Part shown: positions 9,217 to 21,863 of the stretch, in pieces
Position numbering within the stretch: position 1 is the stretch's first letter
How the letters are laid out: each line of letters opens with the position of its first letter
NCBI GenBank assembly: GCA_003956705.1
Contig: QZCP01000538.1
Span: 1 to 23,400, forward strand
Source: Brevipalpus yothersi
Taxonomy: Eukaryota; Arthropoda; Arachnida; Trombidiformes; Tenuipalpidae
Length of the DNA stretch: 23,400 bases
Direction: 5' to 3'
Notes under the pieces: model-generated
Told to the model about the DNA's origin: nothing
Seen by the model: only the letters and a program-made list of their open reading frames with translations
The model's database searches: none
Position numbers and translations under genes: made by a program

Positions 9217-12200
9217 CTAATATACGTTGAAGAAGTTACCTTCTCGTGAAGACTTTTCGCGCCCTATTCTCAAGCCCATGTAAATAGCGACGGTCAAGAA
9301 GACTACCTGAATCAGCAAAGTTGCTCCACTGATTGTGGTCAATGCGGAAGGCTCAAAACAAAGAAAACCCGTCCGTTGATCAGTTTGATATGGCAGCAAT
9401 TGAGCCATCAGACTATCCTCTAGATCATTAGTATCCTCATGAATGTCTTCAATTTCATCGGAAGATTTTGTGATAATCTGTTTTTTTATGATCAAATTTT
9501 TTCTTTGAGCTGATAATTTTTCGGTTGCTCCATTGAGATTAAATCGCGGAGCAGTAATTGTCACTGATTTGCTGAGAAAACGGGTGTCCAAAGTTTCACC
9601 ATAAGAGCCAGCTGATCTTCGACGTCTACCATAGGAAACGACCATTTCGAAATCATCATCCTCAGATCTTCCAGAGGCCAATCTACATTGGACCTGATAA
9701 TACATGATTGAAATCATGATCAATTGTATCGTAATTCATTATCTTATCGAATAAAAATTGAACTTTATCTTACCGGCCGGCATCTGTCAAGGCAAGTTTC
9801 CACTTCTGCCTCTAGCTCAAGCGAGCTACTTCCGGTGAATGAGAATGCCTCAAATTCACTTTCCAATGCTTTCTGATGATCCAAAGTTCGAACTTCTCTC
9901 ATTAATTTAGCTTCAATCGGACATCTGGTAAAAGATTGGGAGAAAAATCTGATTCAGATATCGTTCAAATTAAAATAGTTCTAATGCTCATCATACCCAT
10001 GATGATCGATGAGGGTTAAATTATTTGATCCAGTTTTGTCTTTTGCAATCAGATTCCGAACAAAAATGCCATAGGTATCTAGGTTAGATATAAGGTAAAA
10101 TATTGGAATCATCCGAAGTCAGTTAAAATGATGGAATTCCCGATCCCAGATCACTTACCTTCATCACTCATTCTCACTTGAACTCGTAAAAGTTCACCAA
10201 GACTGACCACATCCTTTTCTGACCCTTCTTGATCCAATATATGGAGAGAAAGGTCCGGTAATGTTGGAGAGTTTCTCTTGTGATCTGTTTTATTCATTTC
10301 GCTGAAGAAATTAGATGAAAGAATGGGTAAAATTAATTAGAAAACTTTTTCTATTAACCATAACTATAGAGAAAGGAGATACTCTTTATGCAGCTTGAAC
10401 TCAATATGAAAAGCCGATGAAACAGCAAAAATATTCCCCAATCTTGTGCAAATTATCAGATGATTTAATGATATACCGATCTTAGGCAAAGTACAAAACA
10501 GCCTCTAAGAGGATTGATGGAGAGATGAGTTTTTTTCAAAAATGAGAGGAAAATGACAAGAATAGCAAGAGATGAACATTTGAAGTAATACATGTAAATT
10601 GGTAACTTATACTGAGCAAAGGTAAAAAAAAGAATTTTTCGCCATTCCTTGAAGGCAAAAAATCATTACAATGTATTATTGTTTTTGTTCCCTAAAAATA
10701 TTTTGGCCCTATCTTATGCGAAAAAAAATTAGCCATTTCATTACAATCGTTAAGCTCAGTTTTAATAGTTCTACTCAGTTTTGAATGATTAGTGCACGAG
10801 CGTTGATAGCTGAATCCTGATCTGGTACAATGTCTCGGGCAATCAGTATAAATCCTTTCTGTCCAGAGGTCATTTTCTTTTCTTCCAAATAAACTTTCCT
10901 GCTCTTCGAGGCCGTAACCGAGCTAAAAAGTGGAAAAGATTCAAAGAGAAGAAAAGAAAAAGACCATAATTAGGGAAGCTAGTAAAATATTTATCATGAT
11001 ACTAATAAATGATTAACTTTCTCAACTAATCGTCTGGACCACTTTTGGGTTGCTCTTCAGCAAATGGTAATTTTTTTCTCTGTTTCTACCCTTTTCTAAT
11101 TTTCTCAACACTACTATCTTCTTAACAAGAATTCTATTGATGGGTGGCAGAACGAGATTATGGTTAAAAAATTCCTTGTTGTGAGAACATTGGAATAGTG
11201 GAAGAATACCTGAACAATCCAGGGTTTGAGTGGAATAAATAGCCACTCATGAAAAGTATCTATCATTTTCGTGAATCAGAAAAGATTGAATAAAAACTCT
11301 CTCATCCTATCCCCTCCCATTGGAATACATAAAGAATCATTGTATTCTTGGACCCCCATCGAAGTATTGAAAATTTTCAAAACTGTATGTATATGATAAT
11401 CCTCCAGATCAAATAAAGCACTCTTATTGACACAATCTCTTATTCTTAACGCAAAAAAGGAAATTCTTTATCGAATCGAATGCTAAGGAGAGAGGAAAAA
11501 ATTGAGAAAGCTTTTTGTATGCTCAAATATTGAAACAATCATACTTTTTTGTTATTGTTCACCATGATTGGCCTTCCAAGTATTTCAATGTGAGGTAACG
11601 ATTGAGCAGGAACAAAAAGCATCTTTCTTTTCAGATGATTATCATTGTAATACACTAGAATAGTTTGCTGTGGGCTGTGTAAAAGTGTGCAAGGATATTG
11701 CTCTCTCTCTCTCTCTCTTCTTCTTCTTCTTCTTCTCCCTCTGAAACATCGTCATTTTGCTTCTCTCTCAACCACTCTGACGATCATCGACCCGCAGGCC
11801 ATCCTAAAGAGAACCTTAGAACTTTCAGATAGATAGAAAGAGAAAAACTTGCTTACGAGCATTTTCTCTTCTAGCCTCTTTTTCCCATTAGTTCTCTCGC
11901 TCTCTCCCTGCTAGTGATTTTTTCCATGGATTGTTGATCTAATGAACGGTTCTGAAAAGAAGCCGGAGAAAAGAATGACTGCATAATATTCACTATTCAA
12001 ATGATTCATATAATTCTCTCTCTCTCCCAGTTTTTCCTCTCCTCTTTCTTTCTTTATTCCAATGAAACACAATTAGCATGGAGCGAGAGAGAAAGAAAAA
12101 GGAAAAAATGATTTAGACAATCATCACCATTAACTTTTCATTTTCTTTAACCTCTGAAGACCAATGCACTCTCTCTGGTACCGGTGCAGAGGAAAAAAAT

Positions 12201-15200
12201 ACCAAAAGAATTCAAGACTCTTCGTGCTTCACTTGATGAATAGAAATACTCAACAGAACGAGAATCAACAGTAATAAAACTGTTCTTTTTGAAGCCTGAA
12301 GACACTATTAAACAATGAGAAGTAAGAGTATAAAATTTCTCTCGTGAAACAATGGCCTTTCTCACAGGACGTGTGGCCAATGACCAAGTATATTTGAGTC
12401 ATAGAACTCAGTAATAATAACAACAACAACTCATGGTAATATGAGCCAAGTTTCAAGACTTTTCAGCCATTTGAACACAATTTCACAGACGGAATAGTTT
12501 TTGTCTCTCACAAAAAACTTTTCAAAGTGTGCCATTTTTTCTCAATCCATTGCGAAAAGTTTTTTTATAGCCAAAAACTGTCAACAAAAATCAAGTAGAG
12601 CTTTTCAATTTGTGGGATATGCGATAGGAATCCACTCTTAATTGATATTCAAGAGTACTTTTCTACTAATTTTAAGTTCTCAAAAACTATGCAAATCCCC
12701 GAGAACTCTATAAAATATCGATGATTTGTGGCAATAAAGATCACTAGTGGCCTCAGCGATCACTTTTGAATGCTTAATTATCATGAAACACACAATTTTT
12801 GCCATTCAAATGGGAATTAAATGATCCAAAGTTATAGTTTTTGACAGGGAAGCTTCTTAAGCTCTTCTGAGCATATATGTACTTATTTTGCATCTTAAAT
12901 TCATTTTCTAGGCTCCATAAGTGATACTTCTTTCCCATCGAATATTCATTTCAATCTGGGTGTAGCGTTGAAATTCAAATTAAGAGAGTCAGAATACTAT
13001 CTCCCAATAAATTCATAGCTGAAAGGTCCTCTCTCTTCTCTGCTTTTTCCTCTCGCTGATCAATATTCATGCAGAATACTTACTTGATATGCAAAATTGT
13101 TTCGCCCGTAATATTGCCCACTTCGTAAGTGCAACGAACTCCAACGGCCTTGTCAAAAGCGGTCATAACATGGTCATTACTTTGAATTACTAAAATATTA
13201 GCAAAAGTTCCTTCATTCTATGAGAAATGATATTGGTTATGAAGAAGAGAAAGAGAGAGGCAGATTTTAAATCAAAATTCATGTATAGAGAGGCAGAATT
13301 CAGCCTAGTTTACCTCAACCACGGTTCCACAATCATCTCCCTTCAGGCCAATGGGTATAGAAAATTCCATACTATTAGAAACATCAACAAAACATGAGCT
13401 TGGCCGTTCACGAGCATATAATTTTCCTTGGAATAATGTATTCGAGATCACTTTAGCTCGCATAACGTTTGGTTCACATTCAATGGAGACTGAAAAGCAA
13501 AAAACATCATACATCAGCTTTTATATCATTCTATTGGGTAAAATTCTGGGAATTCAGCTGCAAGTTCCTTGCAGCTTCATCAAAATGATCGGAACAGATT
13601 CTGAAATCAAACGGAATGATAAAATAAGAGTTTTTAAAATTCTTCCTTCTCAAATTCGAATTCTCAAACTTAGTTCAACTTAGTTCAGTTTAACGATCAG
13701 AATTGACGAATCAATGCTCTATTTTTCAAAATTAATACGGATGAAGTGATCGCAAGAAATGTAAAATAGACTTAGAGAATTCACAGAATTGGTGGTCCAC
13801 AATTTCATTAGAAAATAGACTTACCATCGAAACACGTAGAAACTTCGTAAACGATATTGGATGGACTTTTCATGAGGCCAGTTCCAGATATTGAACGACG
13901 CGAATGGTGACTTAATGAGCAAGTTCTTGAAATAGGATCATAATTGAATGATCGGCAGATGAAATTTGGATTTTGTAGACACTCTTCCTGACACTTGATT
14001 ATCGAATCGGTTAGAAATATTCGATCTGGTTGAACCATTCGATTTTGCTTCGCTATTTTCCAGCTACAAAAACCGCGAGGACCTTTGGCACAATTGTTTT
14101 CCAAATAGTCTACAAGAGATGCTGATGATTCCAATCGAACCCTCTTGTCTTCTGATGAGAATCGATTGTATGGACTAAGGCGACACTCATTCATCTGATA
14201 ATTGTATTCCGCTGATCTACATGGGAATGCTTGATATTCCAAGCAAGCAGCTTCACATTCTTCTCGACTTGAAGCATCAACTAGAACTTTATCGAAAGGC
14301 ACTCCCACAAGTTCTTTGCCTTTTACTCGCTCGAAAGCCCAGTCTGTGGTACATCGATTGGTGACCGGAAGACAGATCTTTTCGAAATAATTAAAGTACG
14401 GATTCGCTTCCAGTGTTTGATCAGCTCCAGAGGTTCGTAAGTTTTGATTACTGAAGCTACAAGCTCCTTTCTTGTAGTCAATATTGACCGACAAGCATGA
14501 TGGCTCATTTTTACAAAGTTCTAGACACCGATGAGGATCCAGATCTCGGGTAACTTTGAATGCATTAGTGACCAGCAAGGAACCAGATAAAAGTTCGAAC
14601 TGAACATCGGCAGCTTCACATCCTGTCAGGAAGAATCAGATTTTTGATGAGAATTCAAACCATGATACTTGTATGGGGATGATAGTCATGAAATGTATCA
14701 GATTTTTTGTTTTGATTTTTTTGCTCTACAAGTTAGGACATCTTGTGAAAAATTAGGCCTGTAAGCTCCTCAGTTTCATGGTTCAATAAGAAAAAGGAGT
14801 TGCTCATCATGTGTGACCAGGACATGAGAGTAAAGTTTGGCTGTCCTTGTGAAAAAAAGAACAGAAGCCTCATGAGTACTCATGTTCTGATTGGGAACAC
14901 GAATTCAGTGATTCGTGAATTCAAGGTATCTTCCAGTGATATATAAAAATTTAAGCGTGCTAATTTTGACCTTATGTTGTAACAGGCAGCTTGTTGCAGA
15001 AAAGCGAAGAGAATCTGCAATCAACAGAATCATGCTTCATCTCTCAATAAATGATTTTTGCTTCCAGGAGATTATCATGCTCTCTTATGGAACTTCAGCG
15101 TTAAAAACGTACCTGTTGGAGGGCATACTTTTCGATGGAAGCTCCAATTATTGTGTTTTTCCAAACTTTGACTAACTAAATTGGCTGAAGTTTTATTAAC

Positions 15201-15446
15201 CAAAAAACATTGATTCCGGAGATTGTCGGCAAAAAAAGACACACACCGGTCATTGGTTAAGCAGAGATCATGACACTCTGAAATTGTTCTATTTTCAAAT
15301 TCATCTAAATTTCTTAATATTTTATCGAATGCCTTGTAGCCCATCATCTGGACAAACGTTGTCGAGGAACGGGGACATAACTGTATGCCCCATGCAGGAG
15401 AGATATAAATTATCAGAGTGATTATCCATCCAATCCATTGGGCCAT
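9217..15446 (-). CDS. Transmembrane PAN/apple and ZP-domain protein (NompA-like)
   Basis: Eight exons (15446-15113, 14622-13825, 13489-13314, 13217-13084, 10301-10159, 10078-9997, 9924-9774, 9693-9217) stay in frame throughout and give 764 residues. In order: signal peptide (1 to about 20), four PAN/apple modules (about C24-C108, C113-C195, C202-C289, C297-C375), a ZP domain (C382 to C609; ZP-N cysteines 382, 410, 431, 465; ZP-C cysteines 557, 600, 604, 609), an acidic linker with a furin-type site RRRR (629-632), a membrane span (about 723-747) and a 17-residue tail. This order is that of the arthropod NompA/PAN-ZP family, whose members are shed and polymerise in apical extracellular matrix; NompA links sensory dendrites to cuticle. 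The orthologue is not certain: nyobe/neyo/morpheyus also pair PAN with ZP. The start was chosen because a TTTTCCCAG acceptor lies just upstream of the ATG, implying a 5' UTR intron. Confidence 0.9.
10775..10922 (-). CDS. Possible alternative terminal exon of the PAN-ZP gene
   Basis: A good acceptor (CCACTTTTTAG, AG at 10924-10923) is followed by 48 open codons in the exact phase left by the preceding exon (13084), and then TGA at 10777-10775. ATTAAA lies on the same strand at 10766-10761, nine bases past the stop. No plausible donor was found inside, so it would act as a terminal exon. If used, it would replace ZP-C, the furin site and the membrane span with a 49-residue tail, giving a secreted protein of about 529 residues. 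The tail matches nothing I recognise, and chance is a real alternative. Confidence 0.25.
11700..11736. repeat. Compound (CT)n(TTC)n microsatellite
   Basis: About nine CT units run directly into about six TTC units, inside the long PAN-ZP intron. Confidence 0.95.
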
Positions 15447-16494
15447 GATTATCTGGGAAAAAAAATTCATTTTTATCACATTAAATGCTTTCAGTTATCT
15501 TGACAATATGATAGAAATAGAACAATTCTCTTCTATCAACTTAGAACTCAGAACTTATCGATCGAACTAAGATTTTCGATTTGACTTGTTTGAAGGGTTC
15601 ATGATACTTTATTAAATGATGTATAAGCAAAACAGAAAGATAACTTGTTTCTATATAAAGATCATTGACCATCACCAGTTAACAGTATACATAGCTAAGG
15701 AAAGATAATACAACCAATCATGCTTATAAGAAAAAGAATTCCCATTTTGAAATAAGAGTTCTGATATTCTAGAGATGAGTATTCTTTCAAAACTTAACGA
15801 AACCTTACACTTGATAATGATTATTGAAATTATAAGAAATATTGATCATCAAAGTTTTCTCACCTTTTTTCACTAATCGAAGAGATCAATTTCATAAGAA
15901 GAGTAAAAAATTTAACTGATCCTTCAGAAAAAACTCTTACTCTAAGATCAATATATTGACGAAATTCACCGAACTGATTTATCGACAAAATGTTGATTGT
16001 AAAAATTGGTGGACACGATAAATAATGAGTGGACAACAGAATATCATTATGAGCACAAATAATTGAATCACAGTGTATTTGGATGAATGAAAGGAATACA
16101 ACAAAATGAATGATTTCGAAGATTAAAATTGAATGGAGATGAACATAATTTACATAATAAATAAAATGAAGGTGAAGATGAGGATGGAGGTGGTGATTAT
16201 CGAGACTTTTGTGGATACAGTTCGAAGAGGAAATCAATCACAATCAATTGGATGACAAAAAGGTAAGAGAGAGCATCAGAATAGCCTTTTCAGAATAATT
16301 TTCAGATAGTTTTCCATGAACCTTGTTCATGAAAAGTTCGGCGAAAGGGAGAGATAGATATCGATGAGCATATTCACTTTTCCCCTTTTCTTCTCTCTCT
16401 CTCTCTTCATTCTAACTTTTTCTTCTTTTTCTTCTCCTCTCTCTCTTCCAGTGTTAATCAAACGAGTTGCAACTGAAGATGAGAATTCAGTGAG

Positions 16495-16497
<3 letters not shown>

Positions 16498-16528
<31 letters not shown>

Positions 16529-16555
16529 GATGATGAGAAAGAGAGAGAGAGAGAG
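16498..16555. repeat. CT tract and GA tract facing each other (potential hairpin)
   Basis: A 28-base CT run (16498-16525) and a GA run (16535-16555, with one AAA interruption) are separated by only about nine bases, so either strand can fold into a long stem-loop. Confidence 0.9.
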
Positions 16556-16682
16556 CCCAGGGGGAGTTGAAATAGAGAATCGGCCAGAATGGGCTGGGGC
16601 CAAAAAAAGCCCGACTGGTTTATCAACACACACAGCATGATGCATGGAGAAGACCTTTTTCTTTTCCATTATATCTTTTGGG

Positions 16683-16769
16683 AAGAAAGAGAGAAGAAGA
16701 AGAAGAAGAAGAAGGAGGAGGATAGCCAGAAAAAATCTTTCGCCCAGAAGAGAGAGAGAGAGAGAGGAA
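16683..16769. repeat. GAA/GGA and GA simple repeats
   Basis: An imperfect GAA run (about 16683-16722) is followed by a GA run (about 16749-16768). Both are purine-rich on the plus strand. Confidence 0.9.
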
Positions 16770-17961
16770 GTGTAAGTGTGTATGAGAACGTTTTATCTTG
16801 GGATCCAATTTGATTTGGAATCTGGTGAAAAATCTGATCATATGATAGAAATGAGAAGAAGTGAGAGGATAAAATGGAAAAAAGTATCAAATGTCTTGCT
16901 GCTGATTCCTCTCTCATGGCTCATCTGCACATTTTGTCTTTCCAAGTATCGTCCCGTTATCGTTATCGTTTGAATTATATTGTATTCCCATGGTACTCAT
17001 CTCATCAACTGTCCATGGCTTGTTAATTATGGATGGTCGCTGATAATGGAAGACTTTTGGAATGAGAAATACCTCAAGATACATGTGTGAGAGAGAGAAA
17101 GCTATTTGTTGTCCACGAGAAAAAAGTGCTAAAAACGTTCGTAAAATTACAAAACATAGTTACGCCAAAAATGTTGACTTAAGAGGTGAGATTATATCAC
17201 ACACAAAAAAACGATAGAGAGAGATAATTTTAGCTTATAAAATTGAAGTCTGAACGACCGAATCAATCTTTTTCTTTCTTTCTCTTCTTCTTCTTAGTGT
17301 TACTTTTTTCTATTTTTTTTCTTCCAATCTCATCTTTTCATGGCCATAGATTGGAGAAAGCAGGAGAAGAAGAAGAAACGATCAAGATGGAGAAGAAAAG
17401 ATCATACAATTCACCAGTATATACATGTATATGTAGGAAGGAGGATCATTGTGAAAATTGTACAGCAATTCATGATGATCGAGAGAGATAGAGATAGAAA
17501 AATGATAGCTGACTGATTCTGCTTGCCCGTGGCCTCGGTCCATAAGGCCTATTGTGATGAAATGATCCCAATTTTTTTGTATCCACAAAAATTTTAGCTC
17601 ATTTTGTACCGATACACACAGTTAAGAGTATCTGTTACGAAGGTAAAAAGAGAAGGCAAAAAACTAGTTGTGTATGATTATACTTTGTTGAATTCTTTCT
17701 TCTTTATCCGATCTATTGGCATTGTATTCCAGAATTATTTTAAAATTCCATTTTCCAGGATCTTGATTCAATACCCGCAATCGATACACACACATATACT
17801 ACCATACATAAATACAGACACCAAATCAGTATCGCAAGGAATTGTGGAGAATTCAATTGTTTTTTTCTTTTCTCTTCGTTTCAATCGGTGGGGTAATCGT
17901 CCATATGTATCTCATTTTGTTGAGAAGGAAGATATATTGTTTCTTTTCTATTTTACAATTT

Positions 17962-18651
17962 TTAGGCACTATAAAAGCCAATTTTACTTGATATTGATGA
18001 ACAAATAGATGGATCCTCGTAAGGACTTGCCATTTGAGAGGAAGATGATGATGAAGATGATATGGATGGTGATGAGGAAGGCTTAATTTGATAAGTTGGA
18101 CTGATGATAATCATTCGTAGGCACAAAAGAAGAATAGAAAATTGTGATATACATCCCAAGATGCATGCTGAATAGACCAAAAACGGTGAAAAGCATAGAC
18201 CATTATTTCCCGTATAAAAGCCTGAAATTATTTATGAAAAATAAAGAATAGAGAGAGAGAGAGAGAATAAAGAAAAGTTAGATTAAAATTCAATGAATCT
18301 AACACCATTATGTGTACTTTGGTGAAAAGAATAAAATTATAATCAAAAGTTGAGGCCATGAATTTATTTTGATCTTCTTTTTCGCTCTCTCTTTCTTACT
18401 CTCTATCTCAACAAATAAGAGAAGGATAAATCTCCATGCAATTTCAGCAATTTTGGCAATTTTGGCCCTACTGTGGCCGATAAAAGTTGCTGGGCAGTTG
18501 CTGTATTCAAGAAAAATGGGCAAGATAGCAAAAATGTAGATTAACTCCCCACACCGAGGCTTCGGTAAATTACTTCACCTTTGCGCTGCCCACTGTGAAT
18601 GGCTGATGAATTCAGAGTGAATAAAATTAATTTGAGCACTGAATGGGACAT
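17962..18651 (-). CDS. Candidate small serine-rich membrane protein
   Basis: Two exons, 18651-18579 and 18221-17962, join in phase 1 across a 357-base intron (donor GTGAAG, acceptor AATTTCAG) and would give 110 residues. The second exon carries the better evidence. A GFYTGNNGLCFSP lead-in is followed by a clear membrane span (FLVYSACILGCISQFSILLL), then a Ser-rich, probably cytosolic tail and TAA. The first exon is short, starting MSHSVLKLILFTL, and its donor is only fair. The true upstream exons may instead lie farther right, making this the 3' end of a larger gene. Part of the Ser run comes from a GAT/TCA simple repeat at about 18030-18075. No AATAAA was found shortly after the stop. I do not recognise the family. 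Confidence 0.3.
18250..18267. repeat. Short (GA)n tract
   Basis: About nine GA units lie in the predicted intron of the candidate membrane-protein gene. Confidence 0.9.
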
Positions 18652-20942
18652 CGTAATTAAAGTGGAATAGGAAGTAAAAAAGTGAACATACACACACAAG
18701 GGTCATGAAGAAAGAGGAAGTAAGAAGTGTATGTGTTTTTCCAGTTGAAATTTTCGTGTGTGTTACTTAAATACACTGGATTAGGATGTGTTTAGAAAAA
18801 CAAAATCAAATGATGATGATCTGGAAGTCAAGGTGAGGGTGAAAGAAAAGTCTATAAGCTTCCGCCAAAAAAGAGAGTGAAAAAGAGAGAGAGAGAAAAC
18901 CAATCTTCTTTCCTAAAAATCAAACTAATCACGAAAATGTGCATGATAAAATTCGATCACGATTGAGATATTTCACTCTTACTTCACTCTTATAAGAAGA
19001 AGAGAAGAGAGAAACTCTGATCTAGCTTTTTTTATAGAGTGATGCTAATAATTTAATCAAGGAAAGGACAATCAAGGGCGAATCAAATTGTTACTTTCAT
19101 CAGAAAATGAAAAGAAAATTCAAATGAACAACTTAATTTAAAATGTATTCCAGGGAGCCTCACGAGCCTCAGGAAGAAAAATGTATACTGTATGCTTGAG
19201 TACCTCTTGTTGCTTTCCAATTTTATCTTAATTTATTCCAATAAGAAGGTACAAAAAATTACTACAATATATTCAGAAGTCATGAAAAAAGAGACAGAAA
19301 GAAAAATATAACATGAACACTCTGAAATTGAGTAGGATGTCACTCTTTTTTCCGTCCCATTCATTTTTTGGACATCATTTTTGACTCTTGATGATCCTCT
19401 CTATTGTCACCTTTACTTCAGGTAATCATGAAGATGATGATCCTGAATGAACAAGCTAAGGTGTCATCTACTCAATTGGAAAAGCTGTTCAACAATCAAG
19501 GAAACTCATGTTATTTCGGGTTCTTACATCAAGTCCGAACAATTCTTCCATAGCTACTTGGACTCACATTTTGTTCAAGAAGAAGACTAAAAGAGATATT
19601 ATCTATAATGATGATTGTTGGTGATGATATAATTCATCATTTGGATGATGATGACATTGAGTCTTGAAACTTTTACTTTAGACACAGGAAAGGAGAGAGA
19701 AAGAGAGAGATGATGAGAATAAGATGATAAAGTTTCTTCTACCATCTTGAGTGAAATTGTTCAAAGAAAGAAAGAGAGAAAAAGACATAATTGAGGAAGC
19801 AGAAGAAATAGTAAATCATCATTATTTAGGCCCTAGAATACTTGAAACTATTATACAAGTGTTCTGAGGGCAAACTTGAAGAAAAAGGTGAACACTAATT
19901 GTTTTCCATTATCCATGCAAATCTTTCCCTAAATCCCAATCAAATAGAGACTCATATTGTGGTATATACACCTGATGATTTCTCAAGTGTCATTAGAGGA
20001 AAGTTTGTTTTTCCAGAAAGATGTATTCAAGTGAAACATTTTAAACATTATTTGATATTCTCTCTTTCACGATTTCACTTCCATCAAAAGAGTTGCACAA
20101 AAGGAGAGAAAGAAAAATAAGACATCAAAATATGAATAACATGTGAAGCGGATGCTGCAACGTGAGTTGACAATCAAATAGCCTCTAGATCTAGACGTTA
20201 TGAAATAAGTCATCTTTCAAAATAGATTGCTTTTGTGGATGGGTTAGAATTTGAAATTATATTCATCACTTGATTTTTAAGAGAGCTTCGACATGTGACT
20301 GAAGGTACAGAGAAATGAGAAAGAAATTCACTCAAAATTTTGCTTCAATTTATTCAACTCATCATCAACGGATCAAACTTTGATGACTCTCAAGATGCAT
20401 TTAAATATTCTCTCCCTTGGAATATCATCAATCCTGAGTCCAAGCTGTGATAGATGATCCCAAACCTTAGGTTGGGAATATAGGAGAAGATTATTGGGAA
20501 TGAATAATAATATTATGGGGAGATAATCTGAGAAGCTCGGTGAAGAGAAAGTGTGGAGAGAGCCAGACATCAATGGATTTATCACGGAAGTTGGTTGTGA
20601 AACAAGAGAATTTTTGAGTGAGAAGAAGAGGAGAGTGATTCTATCAATGAACTTCACCTTCAAAACGACGGAAGATGAAATGATAAGCAAGCATGATAAG
20701 ATGCTCAGATTAAGACTTTGACAAGCGGGAAAATGGCTTCATGTTGAGTGAAGAAAAGTATAAAGGAGCACGATATAGATTAGCTACATTTTTTTCTGAA
20801 CTACCTTTCCCTGGACTTCGATGGTCAACATAGAATGGAAAAATTATTCATTAGACCACTTATTTTAAGTCATGAAAAAGATACAATCGCTATAGGAAAG
20901 AATATAATCTCATGAAACTACTCGTGCAATTTTGAAATCTTT

Positions 20943-20960
20943 CACACACACACACACACA
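20943..20960. repeat. (CA)9 microsatellite
   Basis: A short pure CA run. Confidence 0.95.
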
Positions 20961-21863
20961 AATAATGGGATCAGAATAAATTGAACTTGTGTCTGGACGA
21001 AGAAGAATGGATCAATAAAATCAAAGAAGGAATGGCTATTCTGCCCACTGTGAGATTGACCAAGATAATGAATGATAATATCGGAACTGAAAGGGTTAAG
21101 AGAGAGAGAGAAAGAGAAGTGGTGAAATCGATCATCTATCAATAACATTCTTGGATCGTCAGAAGTTCATGGTAAATTGATATAGCGGAAAAAAAAATGA
21201 AGGAGCCCAAAAAACATTAACCAATAAGTTTTAACTCACACGAGTGGAGAGAAAAAAAGTATAATTTTTTTTCTTCACCAAGAAATGGAAATATTATTAA
21301 TATGATACAAAACGATGATTCAGTTGATGATCGTAATGTGGGAAAGAATTATCATCATTTTGAACATTTTATTTTTTCACTCATTTTTCATCTTTTTTTA
21401 CTTCTTTCTCCCTTCCATCCTCTTACACATCAAGCATTTCCAAAGATCACTCGACTGGCCCGGAACTCTCTATCCACAAGTATTTTGAGTGTGATAAAAA
21501 ATGACCCTATTTCGTGATACTAGCATTTGGTGGAAGCAGAGACATGATATTATTCGACTGACTGACCCTCATCATCCATCACTCGCCAGTTTTCGTGGAA
21601 AAGTTTGCCCATCAAGTGGTTCCTGAGAGAGACTAACTGTGGCGTCTAAGCTCATCTTAAAAAACATATTTTCAAATACACATATCTCAGTCCCGCTTCC
21701 GCCCTTTCTATATATGTGTATATACATGTGTACATATTCTCACTCTTACCATGAGAGTAGGGAAAAAGTTCATGAAACATTCAGATGATCATAATCAACT
21801 TGGCCACTTTCAAGCTACAAAACTCATTTTCTCTCTCTCTCTCTTTCTCCTCACTCTAGGTTA

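Larger units (their letters stand above)
10302..13083 (-). other. 2.8-kb intron of the PAN-ZP gene
   Basis: This intron lies between the exons encoding ZP-N (ending 13084) and the start of ZP-C (10301). It is many times longer than the gene's other introns (72-490 bases). It holds a CT/TTC repeat (11700-11736), other short CT-rich stretches and a possible alternative exon at 10775-10922. The exon ends join in phase 2 (AA plus C gives Asn) and the ZP sequence reads continuously, so the intron call itself is firm. Confidence 0.8.
15447..17961. other. Upstream region of the PAN-ZP gene, repeat-rich, no firm gene
   Basis: Six bases of 5' UTR (15447-15452) precede the ATG, followed upstream by an acceptor. 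A minus-strand donor-like GTGAGA at 15863-15858 could end a 5' UTR exon. The long minus-strand frame at 15860-16237 and the plus-strand frame at 17604-18008 are AT-driven, low in complexity and match no family I know, so I leave them uncalled. The segment 16380-16770 is dense in CT, GA and GAA repeats. Confidence 0.5.

Noticed and set aside
12147..12456. Two overlapping minus-strand frames inside the long PAN-ZP intron
   Set aside because: Neither matches the phase or domain pattern of the gene, and neither resembles a known protein.
14915..15175. Plus-strand frame overlapping PAN-ZP exon 1
   Set aside because: It is antisense to a firmly supported exon, with no homology seen.
15860..16237. 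125-codon minus-strand frame
   Set aside because: The composition is AT-driven, with no domain. It more likely lies in the 5' region of the PAN-ZP gene.
17604..18008. 134-codon plus-strand frame
   Set aside because: It is low in complexity, Phe/Ile-rich and without recognisable motifs, and it overlaps the better minus-strand candidate exon.
18540..18600. GC-richer patch with an ACCGA/TCGGT stem as a possible structured RNA gene
   Set aside because: The stem is only five bases, with no tRNA or snRNA boxes and no terminator pattern.
20373..20690. 105-codon minus-strand frame
   Set aside because: No signal peptide, domain or splice context was seen; its length is within chance for AT-rich DNA of this size.
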